From Burkholderiales bacterium (GTDB lineage Bacteria > Pseudomonadota > Gammaproteobacteria > Burkholderiales > Burkholderiaceae_C), in NCBI GenBank assembly GCA_026932425.1, contig JAIXKN010000061.1:1-46425 (forward strand): a stretch of DNA of 46,425 nucleotides, in the 5' to 3' direction. This document shows positions 16,212 through 26,641 of this stretch, piece after piece. A program made the position numbers and the translations under genes. Numbering within the stretch: position 1 is the first letter of the stretch; every line of letters begins with the position of its first letter. Under the pieces are notes generated by a model, which was given only the letters and a program-made list of their open reading frames with translations, had not been told where the DNA came from and did not search any database.

Positions 16212-17516
16212 ATGGCCCAGATCGTTCGTTTCCCCGCCCTGCCTTCCGCGCTGACGCGGCGCCGCATCATCACTGCCGGAGCCGCGGGTGCGGCGACGCT
16301 CGCGCTGCCGGCACTGGCGCAGGCGCGCAACACGATCAAGATCGGCTACATCACGGCGCTCTCGGGCATCCGCGCCAACTTCGGCGAGGCCGACAACTGG
16401 ACGCTCGACAAGTTCAAGGCCGCGGTCAAGGACGGTGTCACGGTCGGCGGCAAGACCTACAAGATCGAGGTCGTCCTCAAGGACAACCAGTCCGATCCGA
16501 ACCGTTCGCAGACCGTCTCCAGCGAAGCGGTGCTGCGCGACAAGGTCGACCTCGTGCTCGTGCAGGACGGCGATGCCGCCGGCCCGGCAGGCCAGCTCTG
16601 CGACGTTCACGGCATCCCGATGATCTCGACGATGATGCCCTGGCAGGCGTTCACCTTCGGCCGCGGCTCGACGCCGGAGAAGGGCTTCCCGTTCTCCTTC
16701 CACTTCTTCTGGGGCGCCGACGACGTGCTGAAGAACTTCTTCGGCATCTGGAACGGCATCAAGACGAACAAGGTGCTCGGCACCTTCTACATCGACAACC
16801 CGCCGGGGCAGGCCTTCGCCGATCCGAACACCGGGCTGCCGGCCGGCGCCAAACAGAACGGCTACAAGGAGATCAACACCGGTTTCTTCAAGATCGCGAC
16901 GAACGACTTCTCGACCCAGGTTTCGGCGATGAAGGGCGGCGGCGCGCAGATCGTCTCCGGCTTCGCCTTCGCGAGCCACTTCGCCACCTTCTGGAAGCAG
17001 GCGCAGCAGGCCGGATTCAAGCCCGAGCTCGTGACGATGGCCGGACCGTTCCTGTTCCCGAGCGCGGTCGAGTCGATGGGCGCGGCCGGCGACGGCATGG
17101 GCACCGAGATCTGGTGGACGCCGGCCTTCCCGTTCAAGTCGACGATCACCGGGCAGACCGCGCGTCAGCTCGCCGACGAGTGGGAGGGCTCCACCGGCAA
17201 GCAGTGGACGCAGCCGATCGGCTACGGTCACGCGCTGTGGGAGACGGCGCTGGCGGCGATCAAGGGCGCGGGCGACCCGAAGAACCGCAAGGCCCTGCGC
17301 GACGCGATCGCGAACATGAAGCTCGACTCGATCGTCGGCCCGATCAACTTCAAGGACAGCCCGATCAAGAGCATCGCGGTGACGCCGCTGGTCAGCGGCC
17401 AGTGGCGCAAGGCCAAGAGCGGCAAGTTCCCCTACGAGCTCTTCATCACGCACAACGGGACTGCGCCGATGATTCCGGTGGACACCGACTACAAGCCGAT
17501 GTCGGCCCTGCAGTGA
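16212..17516 (+). CDS. ABC transporter substrate-binding protein (branched-chain amino acid/amide type)
   Basis: The product is 434 residues. The N-terminus has a twin-arginine-like run, LTRRRIITAGAAGAATLALP, ending in ALAQA, so it is exported, possibly by Tat. The mature part begins NTIKIGYITALSG and follows the Peripla_BP_6/LivJ fold, with DNQSDPNRSQTVSSEAV and ELVTMAGPFLFPSAV. Relatives bind amides, short acyl amino acids, urea or aromatic acids. It is the first gene of a seven-gene run with ATPases, permeases, an amidase and an HDAC-like enzyme, so an amide or N-acyl amine is a reasonable guess. Likely controlled by the MarR site just upstream. Confidence 0.9.
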   Translation: MAQIVRFPALPSALTRRRIITAGAAGAATLALPALAQARNTIKIGYITALSGIRANFGEADNWTLDKFKAAVKDGVTVGGKTYKIEVVLKDNQSDPNRSQTVSSEAVLRDKVDLVLVQDGDAAGPAGQLCDVHGIPMISTMMPWQAFTFGRGSTPEKGFPFSFHFFWGADDVLKNFFGIWNGIKTNKVLGTFYIDNPPGQAFADPNTGLPAGAKQNGYKEINTGFFKIATNDFSTQVSAMKGGGAQIVSGFAFASHFATFWKQAQQAGFKPELVTMAGPFLFPSAVESMGAAGDGMGTEIWWTPAFPFKSTITGQTARQLADEWEGSTGKQWTQPIGYGHALWETALAAIKGAGDPKNRKALRDAIANMKLDSIVGPINFKDSPIKSIAVTPLVSGQWRKAKSGKFPYELFITHNGTAPMIPVDTDYKPMSALQ

Positions 17517-17556
17517 GGACGGCGGCGCGGGCGTCGACGAGGCGAAGGTCGCTGCC

Positions 17557-18273
17557 GTGCTGCAGGTGCAGGGGCTGTCGAAGAAGTACGGCGCGATCGT
17601 CGTCGCCGATGCCGTCGAGTTCACGCTGGAGAAGGGCCACTGCCTGGGCGTGATCGGCCCCAACGGCGCCGGCAAGAGTTCCCTCTTCAACCTGATCACC
17701 GGCGTGGCCAAGGCCGACGCGGGCAGCGTGCGGCTCGACGGCGCGGAACTGCTGGGCCTGCCGCCGCATCGACGCGCCCGGCTGGGCGTGGCGCGCGCCT
17801 TCCAGATCCCGCAGGCGTTCGGCAACCTGACCGTCTACGAGAACGTGCTCGCCGCGGCCAGCTTCGGCGCGGGCCTGCCCGGCAGCCGGGCGGCCGAGCG
17901 TGCGCAGCAGTCGCTGCGGCGCTGCGGGCTTGCAGCGCGCAGCAGGGATCTTGCCGGGCGATTGCCGCTGCTGGACCGCAAGCGGCTCGAGCTGGCCAAG
18001 GCGCTGGCCACCGACCCGAAGCTGCTGCTGCTCGATGAGGTCGCCGGCGGCCTGACCGAGCCCGAGGTCGCGGCCCTGGCAGCACTCGTCGGCGAACTCA
18101 AGGCCGAATACGCGGTGATCTGGATCGAGCACATCCCGCAGGCGCTGCACGCGGTGGCCGATCGCATCCTGGTGCTGCACTTCGGGCGCAAGCTGCTCGA
18201 GGCACCGCCGGCCGAGGCGATGGCCAGCCGCGAGGTGCGTGAGGTCTACATGGGACTCGCGGATTCGCCATGA
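17557..18273 (+). CDS. ABC transporter ATPase, LivG type
   Basis: The product is 238 residues from a GTG start, and the N-terminus LQVQGLSKKYGAIVVAD fits the family directly. Walker A is GPNGAGKSS, the Q-loop region is ARAFQIPQAFGNLTVYEN, and Walker B is LLLLDEVAGGLTEPE. The signature region reads LPLLDRKRLELAKAL instead of an LSGGQ-like motif. LivG proteins often deviate here (LPYGxQRRLE), but this copy is more degenerate than most. It energises the importer together with the LivF-type ATPase at 18331. Confidence 0.87.
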   Translation: MLQVQGLSKKYGAIVVADAVEFTLEKGHCLGVIGPNGAGKSSLFNLITGVAKADAGSVRLDGAELLGLPPHRRARLGVARAFQIPQAFGNLTVYENVLAAASFGAGLPGSRAAERAQQSLRRCGLAARSRDLAGRLPLLDRKRLELAKALATDPKLLLLDEVAGGLTEPEVAALAALVGELKAEYAVIWIEHIPQALHAVADRILVLHFGRKLLEAPPAEAMASREVREVYMGLADSP

Positions 18274-18284
18274 CGCGCAGCGGG

Positions 18285-18331
18285 TGAGGGACGGGGACGG
18301 TTCGGGACGGATAGGGACGGACGAGGACGGA
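18285..18331. repeat. Tandem GGGACGG-type repeat before the LivF-type gene
   Basis: The spacer between the two ATPase genes holds five close units of (A/G)GGACGG with 0-3 base linkers. The last unit provides the GAGGA ribosome binding site for the ATG at 18331. It probably arose by slippage; a change in copy number would change spacing but not reading frame. Confidence 0.6.
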
Positions 18332-19035
18332 TGGCCGCGCTGCTCGAGATCGATGACCTGCAGGTCTGGTACGGCGACCTGCAGGCCTTGTACGGCGTGT
18401 CGACGGCGCTCGACGAGGGCCGGGTGCTGGCGCTGATCGGCGCCAACGGCGCCGGCAAGTCCACGCTCCTGTCGGCCGTCTGCGGGCTGCTGGAGGGAAG
18501 GGCCGAGGGCGCGGTGCGCCTGCAAGGCGCGCCGCTGCTCGGGCGACCCGCCGAGGCGCTGGCTTACGAGGGGATCGCGCTGGTTCCCGAGGGCCGCATG
18601 CTCTTTCCGTCGCTGAGCGTCGAGGAGAACCTGCGCATGGGCATGCTGACCCGCCGCGCCGGGCACTGGACGCTGCAGCGCGTCTACGAGCTCTTTCCCG
18701 TGCTGCAGGAGTTCCGCACGCGCCCGGCGACGGCGCTCTCCGGCGGTCAGCAGCAGATGGTCGCGATCGGGCGGGCGCTGCTGGCCAACCCGCGGCTGCT
18801 GCTGTGCGACGAGATCTCGCTCGGGCTGGCCCCGGTGATCGTCAGGCAGATCTACGAGTCTCTGCAGCAGGTGCGCGCGCAGGGCATGGCGATCGTGCTC
18901 GTCGAGCAGGACGTGCAGCGCGCCTGCCGCATGGCCGATGCCGTGTGCTGCCTGCTCAAGGGTCGCGTGACGCTGCAGGGCAAAGCGGACGCCTTCGATC
19001 ACGCGCGGATCGCACAGGCCTACTTCGGCCACTGA
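18331..19035 (+). CDS. ABC transporter ATPase, LivF type
   Basis: The product is 234 residues. Walker A is GANGAGKST, followed by VPEGRMLFPSLSVEENL, which is typical of LivF. The signature is ALSGGQQQMVAIGRAL, Walker B is LLLCDEISLGLAP, and VLVEQDVQRA contains the switch position. Unlike the LivG-type partner it has an intact signature motif, so in a heterodimer the two ATP sites would be unequal. It ends 15 bases before the LivH-type permease. Confidence 0.9.
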   Translation: MAALLEIDDLQVWYGDLQALYGVSTALDEGRVLALIGANGAGKSTLLSAVCGLLEGRAEGAVRLQGAPLLGRPAEALAYEGIALVPEGRMLFPSLSVEENLRMGMLTRRAGHWTLQRVYELFPVLQEFRTRPATALSGGQQQMVAIGRALLANPRLLLCDEISLGLAPVIVRQIYESLQQVRAQGMAIVLVEQDVQRACRMADAVCCLLKGRVTLQGKADAFDHARIAQAYFGH

Positions 19036-19050
19036 CGACAGGCCCGGGCC

Positions 19051-19917
19051 ATGGACTGGATCGAGACCCTCATCAACGGCGCGCTGCTCGGCGCGCTCTA
19101 CGGGCTGCTCGGATTGGGTCTGGCGCTCGTCTTCGGCGTGATGCGTGTCGTCAACCTGGCGCACGGCGAGTTCATCGTGCTCGCGGCCTTCGGTGGCACC
19201 ACGCTCGCGAGCCTGGCGCCTTCGGTCAACCCCTTGCTCTGGATCCTGCCGGTGGCGCTGCTGGCCTTCGGGGTCGGCTACCTGCTGCAGGCCACGCTCG
19301 TCAACCGCACCGTGCGCAGCGGCGACCCGCTGATCCCGCTGCTGCTGACCTTCGGCGTCGGCGTCGTGCTGCGCAACCTGATGGTCGAGGTCTTCGGCAC
19401 CGACCCGCGCGCGCTCGACGGCGGTGCCTTCACGCAGGCCGGCATCGAGTTCCTCGGTCTGCGCGTGGGGGTGTTCCCGATCACGGTGCTGTTCCTCGCC
19501 GCAGCGATGTTCGGCGGGCTGCAATGGCTGCTCGCGCACACCGAATGGGGGCGCATCGTGCGCGCGACCTCCGACAACGCGCGCATCGTGCGGCTGATGG
19601 GTGTGCGGCCCGACCGCGTCTACAACACCGTGATGGGGCTGGCGCTGGCGTTCGCGGCCGTGGCCGGGATGCTGCTGGCGCTGCGGTCATCGTTCAACCC
19701 GTACTCGGGCGTCGAGCGCCTGCTGGTGGCCTTCGAGGTCGTGATCCTCGGCGGCCTGGGCTCGTTCTGGGGTGCTTTCGCCGGGGGCATCATGCTCGGC
19801 ATCGCGCAGCTGCTCGGGCAGAAGTTCGACTCCAACGCCGCGGCGCTCTACGCGCATCTGCTCTTCTTCGTCATCCTCGTGATCCGCCCGACGGGGCTTG
19901 CGGGGCGCGCGTCATGA
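19051..19917 (+). CDS. ABC transporter permease, LivH type
   Basis: The product is 288 residues with about eight hydrophobic helices. It shows the LivH features: ALLGALYGLLGLGLALVFGV, MRVVNLAHGEF near residue 32, TSDNARIVRLMGV as the coupling loop, and VVILGGLGSFWGAFAGG near the C-terminus. It forms the inner-membrane channel with the LivM-type protein, whose start overlaps its stop by four bases. Confidence 0.9.
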   Translation: MDWIETLINGALLGALYGLLGLGLALVFGVMRVVNLAHGEFIVLAAFGGTTLASLAPSVNPLLWILPVALLAFGVGYLLQATLVNRTVRSGDPLIPLLLTFGVGVVLRNLMVEVFGTDPRALDGGAFTQAGIEFLGLRVGVFPITVLFLAAAMFGGLQWLLAHTEWGRIVRATSDNARIVRLMGVRPDRVYNTVMGLALAFAAVAGMLLALRSSFNPYSGVERLLVAFEVVILGGLGSFWGAFAGGIMLGIAQLLGQKFDSNAAALYAHLLFFVILVIRPTGLAGRAS

Positions 19918-20906
19918 AGGCTCTCGGTCTCGTGCTGCTCGCGCTCTACCTGGCCGCAGCCGCGGCCGTGCCCTCGCTGCTCGACGCGGGCTGGATGACG
20001 CTGCTCTCCGAAGTGCTGCTGATGCTGGCGATGGCGCAGATGTGGAACCTGCTGGCGGGCTACACCGGGCTCGTCTCGCTCGGCCACCAGGCCTTCATCG
20101 GCATCGGTGCCTATTTCGTCTTCTACTTCTCCGATCGGCTCGAGCTGCATCCCTTCCTGCTGCTGCCGGTGGCCGGGATCGTCTGCGCGCTGGTGGCGGC
20201 CTTGCTCGCGCCGCTGCTCTTCCGCCTGCGCGACGCCTATTTCTCGGTGGGCATCTGGGTGTTCGCCGAGATCGTCTACCTGCTGGCGACGAAGACGCGC
20301 GAACTGGGCGCAACCAGCGGTGTCGCGCTCAAGTCGATGCGCCTGGTCGACACCGAGACCTTTTCGCGCGACACCTTCTGGATCGCGGCGCTGCTGGCGC
20401 TGCTCGCGGTGGGCGGCGTGTACGCGCTGATCCGCTCACGCCTGGGGCTGGGGCTGATGGCGGTGCGCGACAACGAACTCGCCGCGACCAGCATCGGCAT
20501 CGACGTCTGGCGCAACCGCTTCGCCGCCTTCACGATCTCCGCCTTCGGCTGCGGCATCGCAGGCGCCACCTACTTCACCGGCTCGATGTTCGTGAGCCCC
20601 GAGGCGGGCTTCGACATCAACTGGGTCGTCGGGATGATGTTCATCGTCATCATCGGCGGCATCGGCACGATCGAGGGCCCCATCATCGGCACGCTGCTCT
20701 ACTTCGGGCTGCGCGAAGGCTTCACGGCCTGGGCCGGGGTCTCGGGCAGCTGGTACCTGGTCGCGATGGGCCTGGTGGCGATCGCGGTCATGCTGGTGGC
20801 GCCCCGCGGGCTCTGGGGCTGGGTCCGGGAGCACTGGGGCTGGGAAGGGTTCTCGGAGCGACGCACTCCACCCGCGACGCTCCTCGCAGACGGAGGGCAG
20901 CCATGA
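19914..20906 (+). CDS. ABC transporter permease, LivM type
   Basis: The product is 330 residues with multiple membrane helices. NLLAGYTGLVSLGHQAFIGI is the LivM hallmark, SRLGLGLMAVRDNELAATSI is the coupling loop, and MFIVIIGGIGTIEGPIIGT lies near the end. Start and stop overlap the neighbours as ATGA. The last ~25 residues are a hydrophilic tail not needed for the fold. Confidence 0.9.
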   Translation: MKALGLVLLALYLAAAAAVPSLLDAGWMTLLSEVLLMLAMAQMWNLLAGYTGLVSLGHQAFIGIGAYFVFYFSDRLELHPFLLLPVAGIVCALVAALLAPLLFRLRDAYFSVGIWVFAEIVYLLATKTRELGATSGVALKSMRLVDTETFSRDTFWIAALLALLAVGGVYALIRSRLGLGLMAVRDNELAATSIGIDVWRNRFAAFTISAFGCGIAGATYFTGSMFVSPEAGFDINWVVGMMFIVIIGGIGTIEGPIIGTLLYFGLREGFTAWAGVSGSWYLVAMGLVAIAVMLVAPRGLWGWVREHWGWEGFSERRTPPATLLADGGQP

Positions 20907-22354
20907 ATTACGCCGAATACGCCGCACACGATGGCCTTGCGCTGGCCGAGCTGCTGCGCAAGGGCGAGATCTCGGCCGCGGAGCTTGCCGGCATCGCGCG
21001 ATCGGCGATCGACGCACTCAACCCGCAGCTCAACGCAGTCATCGGCCGGATCGATGCGGCGCCGCCGCGCGCCGAGGCCTCGGCGCCGTTTTACGGTGTG
21101 CCCTTCCTGATCAAGGATCTGGTGCTGCACGCCGAAGGCGTTCGCTGCGACATGGGCAGCCGGCTGGTCGAGGGCGCCTTCGTCTCGCCGATCGACACCG
21201 AGCTGATGGCGCGCTTTCGCAAGGCGGGGCTGGTGACGCTCGGGCGCACGAACACGCCCGAGTTCGGTTGGTGCTCGACGACCGAGCCGGTGCTCTACGG
21301 CGCGACGCGCAACCCCTGGGATCCGGCGCGCAGCCCGGGCGGTTCGAGCGGCGGTTCGGCGGCAGCCGTGGCCGCGGGGATCGTCCCGCTTGCGCATGCC
21401 AACGACGGCGGTGGCTCGATCCGCATTCCCGCGGCGTGGTGCGGGCTGGTCGGGCTCAAGCCCACGCGCGGGCGCACGCCCGTCGGCCCCGAGACGGGCA
21501 TCGCGCTGCACGACATGGGCATCGAGCTGGCCGTCACGCGCACGCTGCGCGACAGTGCCGCGATCCTCGATGCGGTGCAGGGCGCAGCCGCGGGCGACCG
21601 TTTCGTGATCCCGCCGCCGACCAGGCCCTACCTGGAGGAACTGAACGCGCGCCCGCGCAGGCTGCGCATCGCCTATCACTTCGACGGGGGGCCGGGCGTG
21701 CAGCTCGATCCGCACTGTCGCGTCGCGGTCGAGCAGACCGCCCGGCAGTGCGAGGCGCTCGGCCATCACGTCGAGGAAGCGGCGCCCCGGGTCGACCACG
21801 CGCTCTTCGAGGACGTCAACCTCTGCTATTGGAGCTCCTTCCTCGCGGCGGCGATCGCCGGCGTCGGCGCGATGATCGGGCGCGAGCCTTCACCCACGAA
21901 CCTGGAGGCCTGCATCTGGGCCACGTACCAGCACGGACTGTCGCTGCGCGCACTCGACCTCGAGGCGGCCGACGTGCACGCGAACACGATCAGCCGCTCG
22001 GTCGCGTCCTTCTTCGAGACCTACGATCTGCTCCTGACGCCGGTCACCGCGGCGCCGCCGGTGGCCCTGGGGGTGATCGACTGCAACCGCGCCGGGCTGG
22101 ACGCGCGCGGCTGGCTGCAGGACGTCTTCCGCCATACGCCTTTCACCGCGCTCTACAACCTCACCGGCCAGCCGGCGCTGAGCCTGCCGCTGGCGGCAAC
22201 GCCCGAAGGCCTGCCGGTGGCGGTGCAGCTCGTCGCCCGTTTCGGCGACGAGGCCACGCTCTTCAACCTGGGCAGCCAGCTCGAGCAGGCCATGCCCTGG
22301 GCCGGCCGCCGGCCGGCGATCCACGTCTGCAACCTCGATCGGAGCCGATCATGA
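20903..22354 (+). CDS. Amidase (amidase-signature family)
   Basis: The product is 483 residues. The Ser-cisSer-Lys triad can be placed: K71 in FLIKDLVL, S148 in [12 protein letters not shown], and nucleophile S172 in [10 protein letters not shown]. The 77 and 24 residue spacings match the family. It hydrolyses an amide to a carboxylic acid and an amine or ammonia in the cytoplasm. The start overlaps the LivM-type stop and the stop overlaps the HDAC-like start, so it is co-translated with the importer; the imported compound is therefore probably its substrate or precursor. The exact substrate is not predictable. Confidence 0.92.
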   Translation: MNYAEYAAHDGLALAELLRKGEISAAELAGIARSAIDALNPQLNAVIGRIDAAPPRAEASAPFYGVPFLIKDLVLHAEGVRCDMGSRLVEGAFVSPIDTELMARFRKAGLVTLGRTNTPEFGWCSTTEPVLYGATRNPWDPARSPGGSSGGSAAAVAAGIVPLAHANDGGGSIRIPAAWCGLVGLKPTRGRTPVGPETGIALHDMGIELAVTRTLRDSAAILDAVQGAAAGDRFVIPPPTRPYLEELNARPRRLRIAYHFDGGPGVQLDPHCRVAVEQTARQCEALGHHVEEAAPRVDHALFEDVNLCYWSSFLAAAIAGVGAMIGREPSPTNLEACIWATYQHGLSLRALDLEAADVHANTISRSVASFFETYDLLLTPVTAAPPVALGVIDCNRAGLDARGWLQDVFRHTPFTALYNLTGQPALSLPLAATPEGLPVAVQLVARFGDEATLFNLGSQLEQAMPWAGRRPAIHVCNLDRSRS

Positions 22355-23463
22355 GCAAGACCGCCTTCTTCCACGACGAACGCACTTTCTGGCATGTGCC
22401 CGGCGGGCTGCATGCGCTCTTCCTGCCGGTCGGCGGCTGGGTGCAGCCGATGGCCGGCAGCGGCATGGCCGAGTCGCCCGACAGCAAGCGGCGCATCCTC
22501 TCGCTGATCCAGGCCTCGGGACTGGCCGACAAGCTCGACATGCGCGGCGCGCCGATGGCCAGCGAGGAGGACATCGCCCGCATCCACCCACGCAGCTACC
22601 TGCAGGAGTTCAAGCGGCTGAGCGATGCCGGCGGCGGTGAACTCGGCGACACCGCGCCTTTCGGGCCGGGCAGCTACGAGATCGCGCGCCTGTCGACCGG
22701 GCTGGCGGTGGCCGCGGTCGACGCCGTCTGGCGGGGCGAGGTCGACAACGCCTTCGCGCTCACGCGTCCGCCGGGTCACCACTGCCTGGCGGACAAGGCG
22801 ATGGGGTTCTGCCTGTTCTCGAACATCGGCATCGCGATCGAGTCGGCCAAGGCCAGGCACGGCATCGAGCGCATCGCGGTCGTCGACTGGGATGTGCATC
22901 ATGGCAACGGCACGCAGTCGATCTTCTACGAGCGCAAGGACGTGCTGACGATCTCCTTGCACCAGGAGAACTGCTTCCCGCCCGGCTACAGCGGCGCCGA
23001 GGATCGGGGCCAAGGCGAAGGCGAGGGCTTCAACATCAACATCCCGCTGCAGCCCGGCGGCGGGCACGAGAGCTACGTCTACGCCTTCGAGCGCATCGTG
23101 CTGCCGGCGCTCGCGCGCTTCCGTCCGCAGCTGATCATCGTCGCCAGCGGCCTGGACGCCAACGGGGTGGACCCGCTCGCGCGCATGCAGCTGCATCCGG
23201 AATCCTTCCGCTGGATGACCCGGCAGGTGAAGGCCGCCGCCGCACAGCACGCCGCGGGGAAGCTGGTCGTCGTGCACGAAGGCGGGTATGCGGAAGCCTG
23301 CGTGCCGTTCTGCGGGCTGGCGGTCGTCGAGGAACTGGCCGACCACCGCACCGAGGTCGCCGATCCGTTCTCCGACTTCTTCGGCCTGCAGCAGCCGGGC
23401 GCGCGCTTCATGGCGCTGCAGCGGCAACTGATCGACGAGATGGCGGCGCTGCACGGGCTTTGA
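22351..23463 (+). CDS. Class II histone deacetylase-like / acetylpolyamine amidohydrolase-like enzyme
   Basis: The product is 370 residues. The zinc-hydrolase motifs of the arginase/deacetylase fold are intact: RPPGHHCLADKAMGF with the paired histidines, VVDWDVHHGNGTQ with the metal-binding Asp and His, a second metal Asp in ASGLDANGVDPLA, and the catalytic-pocket loop HEGGYAE. Bacterial relatives deacetylate acetylpolyamines or other N-acylated amines. The gene is last in the importer-amidase operon and overlaps the amidase stop. A combined amidase and deacetylase step suggests a substrate carrying an N-acyl amine. Confidence 0.9.
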   Translation: MSKTAFFHDERTFWHVPGGLHALFLPVGGWVQPMAGSGMAESPDSKRRILSLIQASGLADKLDMRGAPMASEEDIARIHPRSYLQEFKRLSDAGGGELGDTAPFGPGSYEIARLSTGLAVAAVDAVWRGEVDNAFALTRPPGHHCLADKAMGFCLFSNIGIAIESAKARHGIERIAVVDWDVHHGNGTQSIFYERKDVLTISLHQENCFPPGYSGAEDRGQGEGEGFNINIPLQPGGGHESYVYAFERIVLPALARFRPQLIIVASGLDANGVDPLARMQLHPESFRWMTRQVKAAAAQHAAGKLVVVHEGGYAEACVPFCGLAVVEELADHRTEVADPFSDFFGLQQPGARFMALQRQLIDEMAALHGL

Positions 23464-23498
23464 GCCTTTGGAGCTTGGGGACTTACGGGCATGGGTCG

Positions 23499-23524
23499 CC
23501 TTACAATCGAGTGAAATCGTAAGG
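23499..23524 (+). promoter_or_regulatory. Inverted repeat and promoter of the toxin-antitoxin pair
   Basis: CCTTAC (23499-23504) and GTAAGG (23519-23524) are perfect inverted arms 14 bases apart. TACAAT (23502-23507) is a good -10 and lies inside the left arm. The right arm merges with the ribosome binding site AAGGAGG (23521-23527). This arrangement suits autoregulation by the AbrB-type antitoxin. Confidence 0.5.
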
Positions 23525-23536
23525 AGGGCCCAGCGG

Positions 23537-23779
23537 ATGCTGATCACCATCACCTCGAAGCGGCAAGCCACCTTTCCCGCGCATGTGCTGGATGCCTTGG
23601 GTGTCAAGCCCGGCGACCGCGTCGAGCTTCTGCCGAGCGCGGAGGGCTTCGTGCTGCGGGCCAAGCGCGTGGACGCAAGCCGCCTGGCGCCGCTGCGCGG
23701 CAAGCTGAGCCGTGCCGCCCCAGCCTTCGACATCCATGTCTTCCGTGCGCAAGCTCATGACCCGTCGCTGCGGGATTGA
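23537..23779 (+). CDS. AbrB/MazE-fold antitoxin
   Basis: The product is 80 residues. The N-terminal 45 residues form a swapped-hairpin AbrB domain: ITITSKRQATFPAHVLDALG, then VKPGDRVELL and a final strand. The C-terminal ~30 residues would wrap the toxin. It has a near-perfect ribosome binding site, AAGGAGG, with the start at 23537. It overlaps the PIN toxin gene by 23 bases, a common layout of VapBC-type modules. Confidence 0.82.
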   Translation: MLITITSKRQATFPAHVLDALGVKPGDRVELLPSAEGFVLRAKRVDASRLAPLRGKLSRAAPAFDIHVFRAQAHDPSLRD

Positions 23780-24176
23780 TACCTCCATCCTGGTGCGGCT
23801 GACGACCGGCGAGCCGGCGCGCGACTTCGACCGGACCGTCGCCGCGCTGACGCGCCTGGTGGAGGCCGAGCATGTGGCGCTGTTCGCCAGTCCGATGGTG
23901 ATCGGAGAAGCCTACATCGCCTTGCAACATCACTACGGCGTCAGCAAGCCGGATGCGAAGGCCGCCTTGCGCAGTGTCTTGAGCAGCGGTCTCGTCGCGC
24001 CATCGGCCGGCGAGGAGGTGCTGGAAGCGCTTTCTTCCCGCCACGGCTGCGGCCTGCTCGATCGCCTGATCGTGCTGCAGTACGCCGCGGACGGGCTGGA
24101 GACCTTGACGCTGGACCGAAAGATGGCGGCGCTCCCGAAGGCCGCTCGTCTGTCCCTCGGACCGGCCAAGCGCTAG
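23757..24176 (+). CDS. PIN-domain ribonuclease toxin (VapC-like)
   Basis: The product is 139 residues from the ATG at 23757. An in-frame ATG at 23736 would add seven residues. PIN acidic residues are visible: Asp in CGIDTSILVRL, Glu in VIGEAYIAL, Asp in CGLLDRLIV, and Asp in LTLDRKMAAL. PIN toxins cut RNA and are held inactive by the antitoxin encoded upstream. A 14-base perfect palindrome, GCGCTAGCTAGCGC (24170-24183), covers the stop codon. The pair sits alone between two unrelated operons. Confidence 0.82.
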   Translation: MTRRCGIDTSILVRLTTGEPARDFDRTVAALTRLVEAEHVALFASPMVIGEAYIALQHHYGVSKPDAKAALRSVLSSGLVAPSAGEEVLEALSSRHGCGLLDRLIVLQYAADGLETLTLDRKMAALPKAARLSLGPAKR

Positions 24177-24278
24177 CTAGCGCGCAGTTCCACCGGGCGT
24201 CTCCGATGCCCTCCTCGCCGCGGGTGCAGGGCAGCCACAAGGCCTTTGAAAACCTCGTTGCGGGCGTTGGTTCGTCAA

Positions 24279-24304
24279 ACATGCCTCCGAAAAGCATGTA
24301 TTAT
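24279..24304 (+). promoter_or_regulatory. Candidate suf promoter with inverted repeat
   Basis: ACATGC (24279-24284) and GCATGT (24294-24299) are perfect inverted arms with a 9-base spacer. TATTAT at 24299-24304 is a good -10 next to the right arm. No good -35 is found 17 bases upstream, so a regulator may bind the repeat. The Rrf2 protein encoded at 30271 is one candidate; this is inference. Confidence 0.45.
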
Positions 24305-24337
24305 TCCCGGCATCCTTCCTCCTGCGCCTGACGACCG

Positions 24338-25780
<1,443 letters not shown>

Positions 25781-25849
25781 TCGATCGTCGGCTGCTCGAT
25801 CGGTCGCGGGTCGCGGACAAGGAACACCCCTGGAGTACGAGGAGAAGGA

Positions 25850-26641
25850 ATGAATCAGGCCAAGACCTCCGGCGAGCCGCTGCTGTCGGTGCGCAAGCTG
25901 CAAGTCGACATCGCCGGCAAGCGCGTGCTGCGTTCGGTGGACTTCGACGTCGATGCCGGCGAGCTCGTCGTGCTGATGGGCGCCAACGGCAGCGGCAAGA
26001 GCACGCTGGCGCTGGCGCTTGCGGGCCACCCGCGCTACGAGGTTTCCGGCACCGCGCACCTGGGTGGGCAGGACCTGCTCGAGCTGCCGGTCGAGGCACG
26101 GGCGCGCGCCGGCCTCTTTCTTTCGTTCCAGGCGCCGCCGGACATCCCGGGCGTCAAGAACAACCTCTTCATCCGCACCGCGCTCAACGCGCAGCGCGCC
26201 TCGCGCGGTGAGCCCGAGATCGACGCCTACGACTTCCTCGGCCAGGCCAAGGCCGGGGCCAAGCGGCTGGGCCTGCCCGACGCGATGCTGGCGCGCCCGG
26301 TGAACGAAGGCTTCTCGGGCGGCGAGCGCAAGCGCAACGAGCTGCTGCAGCTGGCGCTGTTCAAGCCGCGCGTGGCGCTGCTCGACGAGATCGACTCGGG
26401 CCTGGACGTCGACGGCGTGCGCGCGCTGGTCGACCTGATCACCGAGATGCGGGCGCAGGGCACGGCCTTCGTCGTCGTCTCGCACTACCTGCACATGATC
26501 GAGATGCTCGAACCCGACCGCGTGCTGCGGTTGCAGGACGGCTGCATCTCCGAGAGCGGCGACCTCGAACTGGCGCGCAGCATCACCGCGCAGGGCTTCG
26601 CGGCGGCGCCTGCCAGGCAGGCCGCGCCGGTGGGGGCGTGA
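25850..26641 (+). CDS. sufC: Fe-S assembly ATPase SufC
   Basis: The product is 263 residues. It is an ABC ATPase without membrane partner: Walker A GANGSGKST, Q-loop FLSFQAPPDIPGVKN, signature FSGGERKRNELLQ, and Walker B VALLDEIDSGLDVDG. SufC drives structural change of the SufB/SufD scaffold. It starts 69 bases after sufB behind GGAGAAGG. The last ~15 residues are an Ala/Pro-rich extension. Confidence 0.96.
   Translation: MNQAKTSGEPLLSVRKLQVDIAGKRVLRSVDFDVDAGELVVLMGANGSGKSTLALALAGHPRYEVSGTAHLGGQDLLELPVEARARAGLFLSFQAPPDIPGVKNNLFIRTALNAQRASRGEPEIDAYDFLGQAKAGAKRLGLPDAMLARPVNEGFSGGERKRNELLQLALFKPRVALLDEIDSGLDVDGVRALVDLITEMRAQGTAFVVVSHYLHMIEMLEPDRVLRLQDGCISESGDLELARSITAQGFAAAPARQAAPVGA

Noticed and set aside
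18285-18331. Tandem repeat as a CRISPR-like array
   Set aside because: Units are 7 bases with 0-3 base linkers and there are no spacers.
24268-24279. TTGGTTCGTCAA as an FNR box upstream of sufB
   Set aside because: The half-sites are two bases too close (12 instead of 14), so it does not fit the family consensus.
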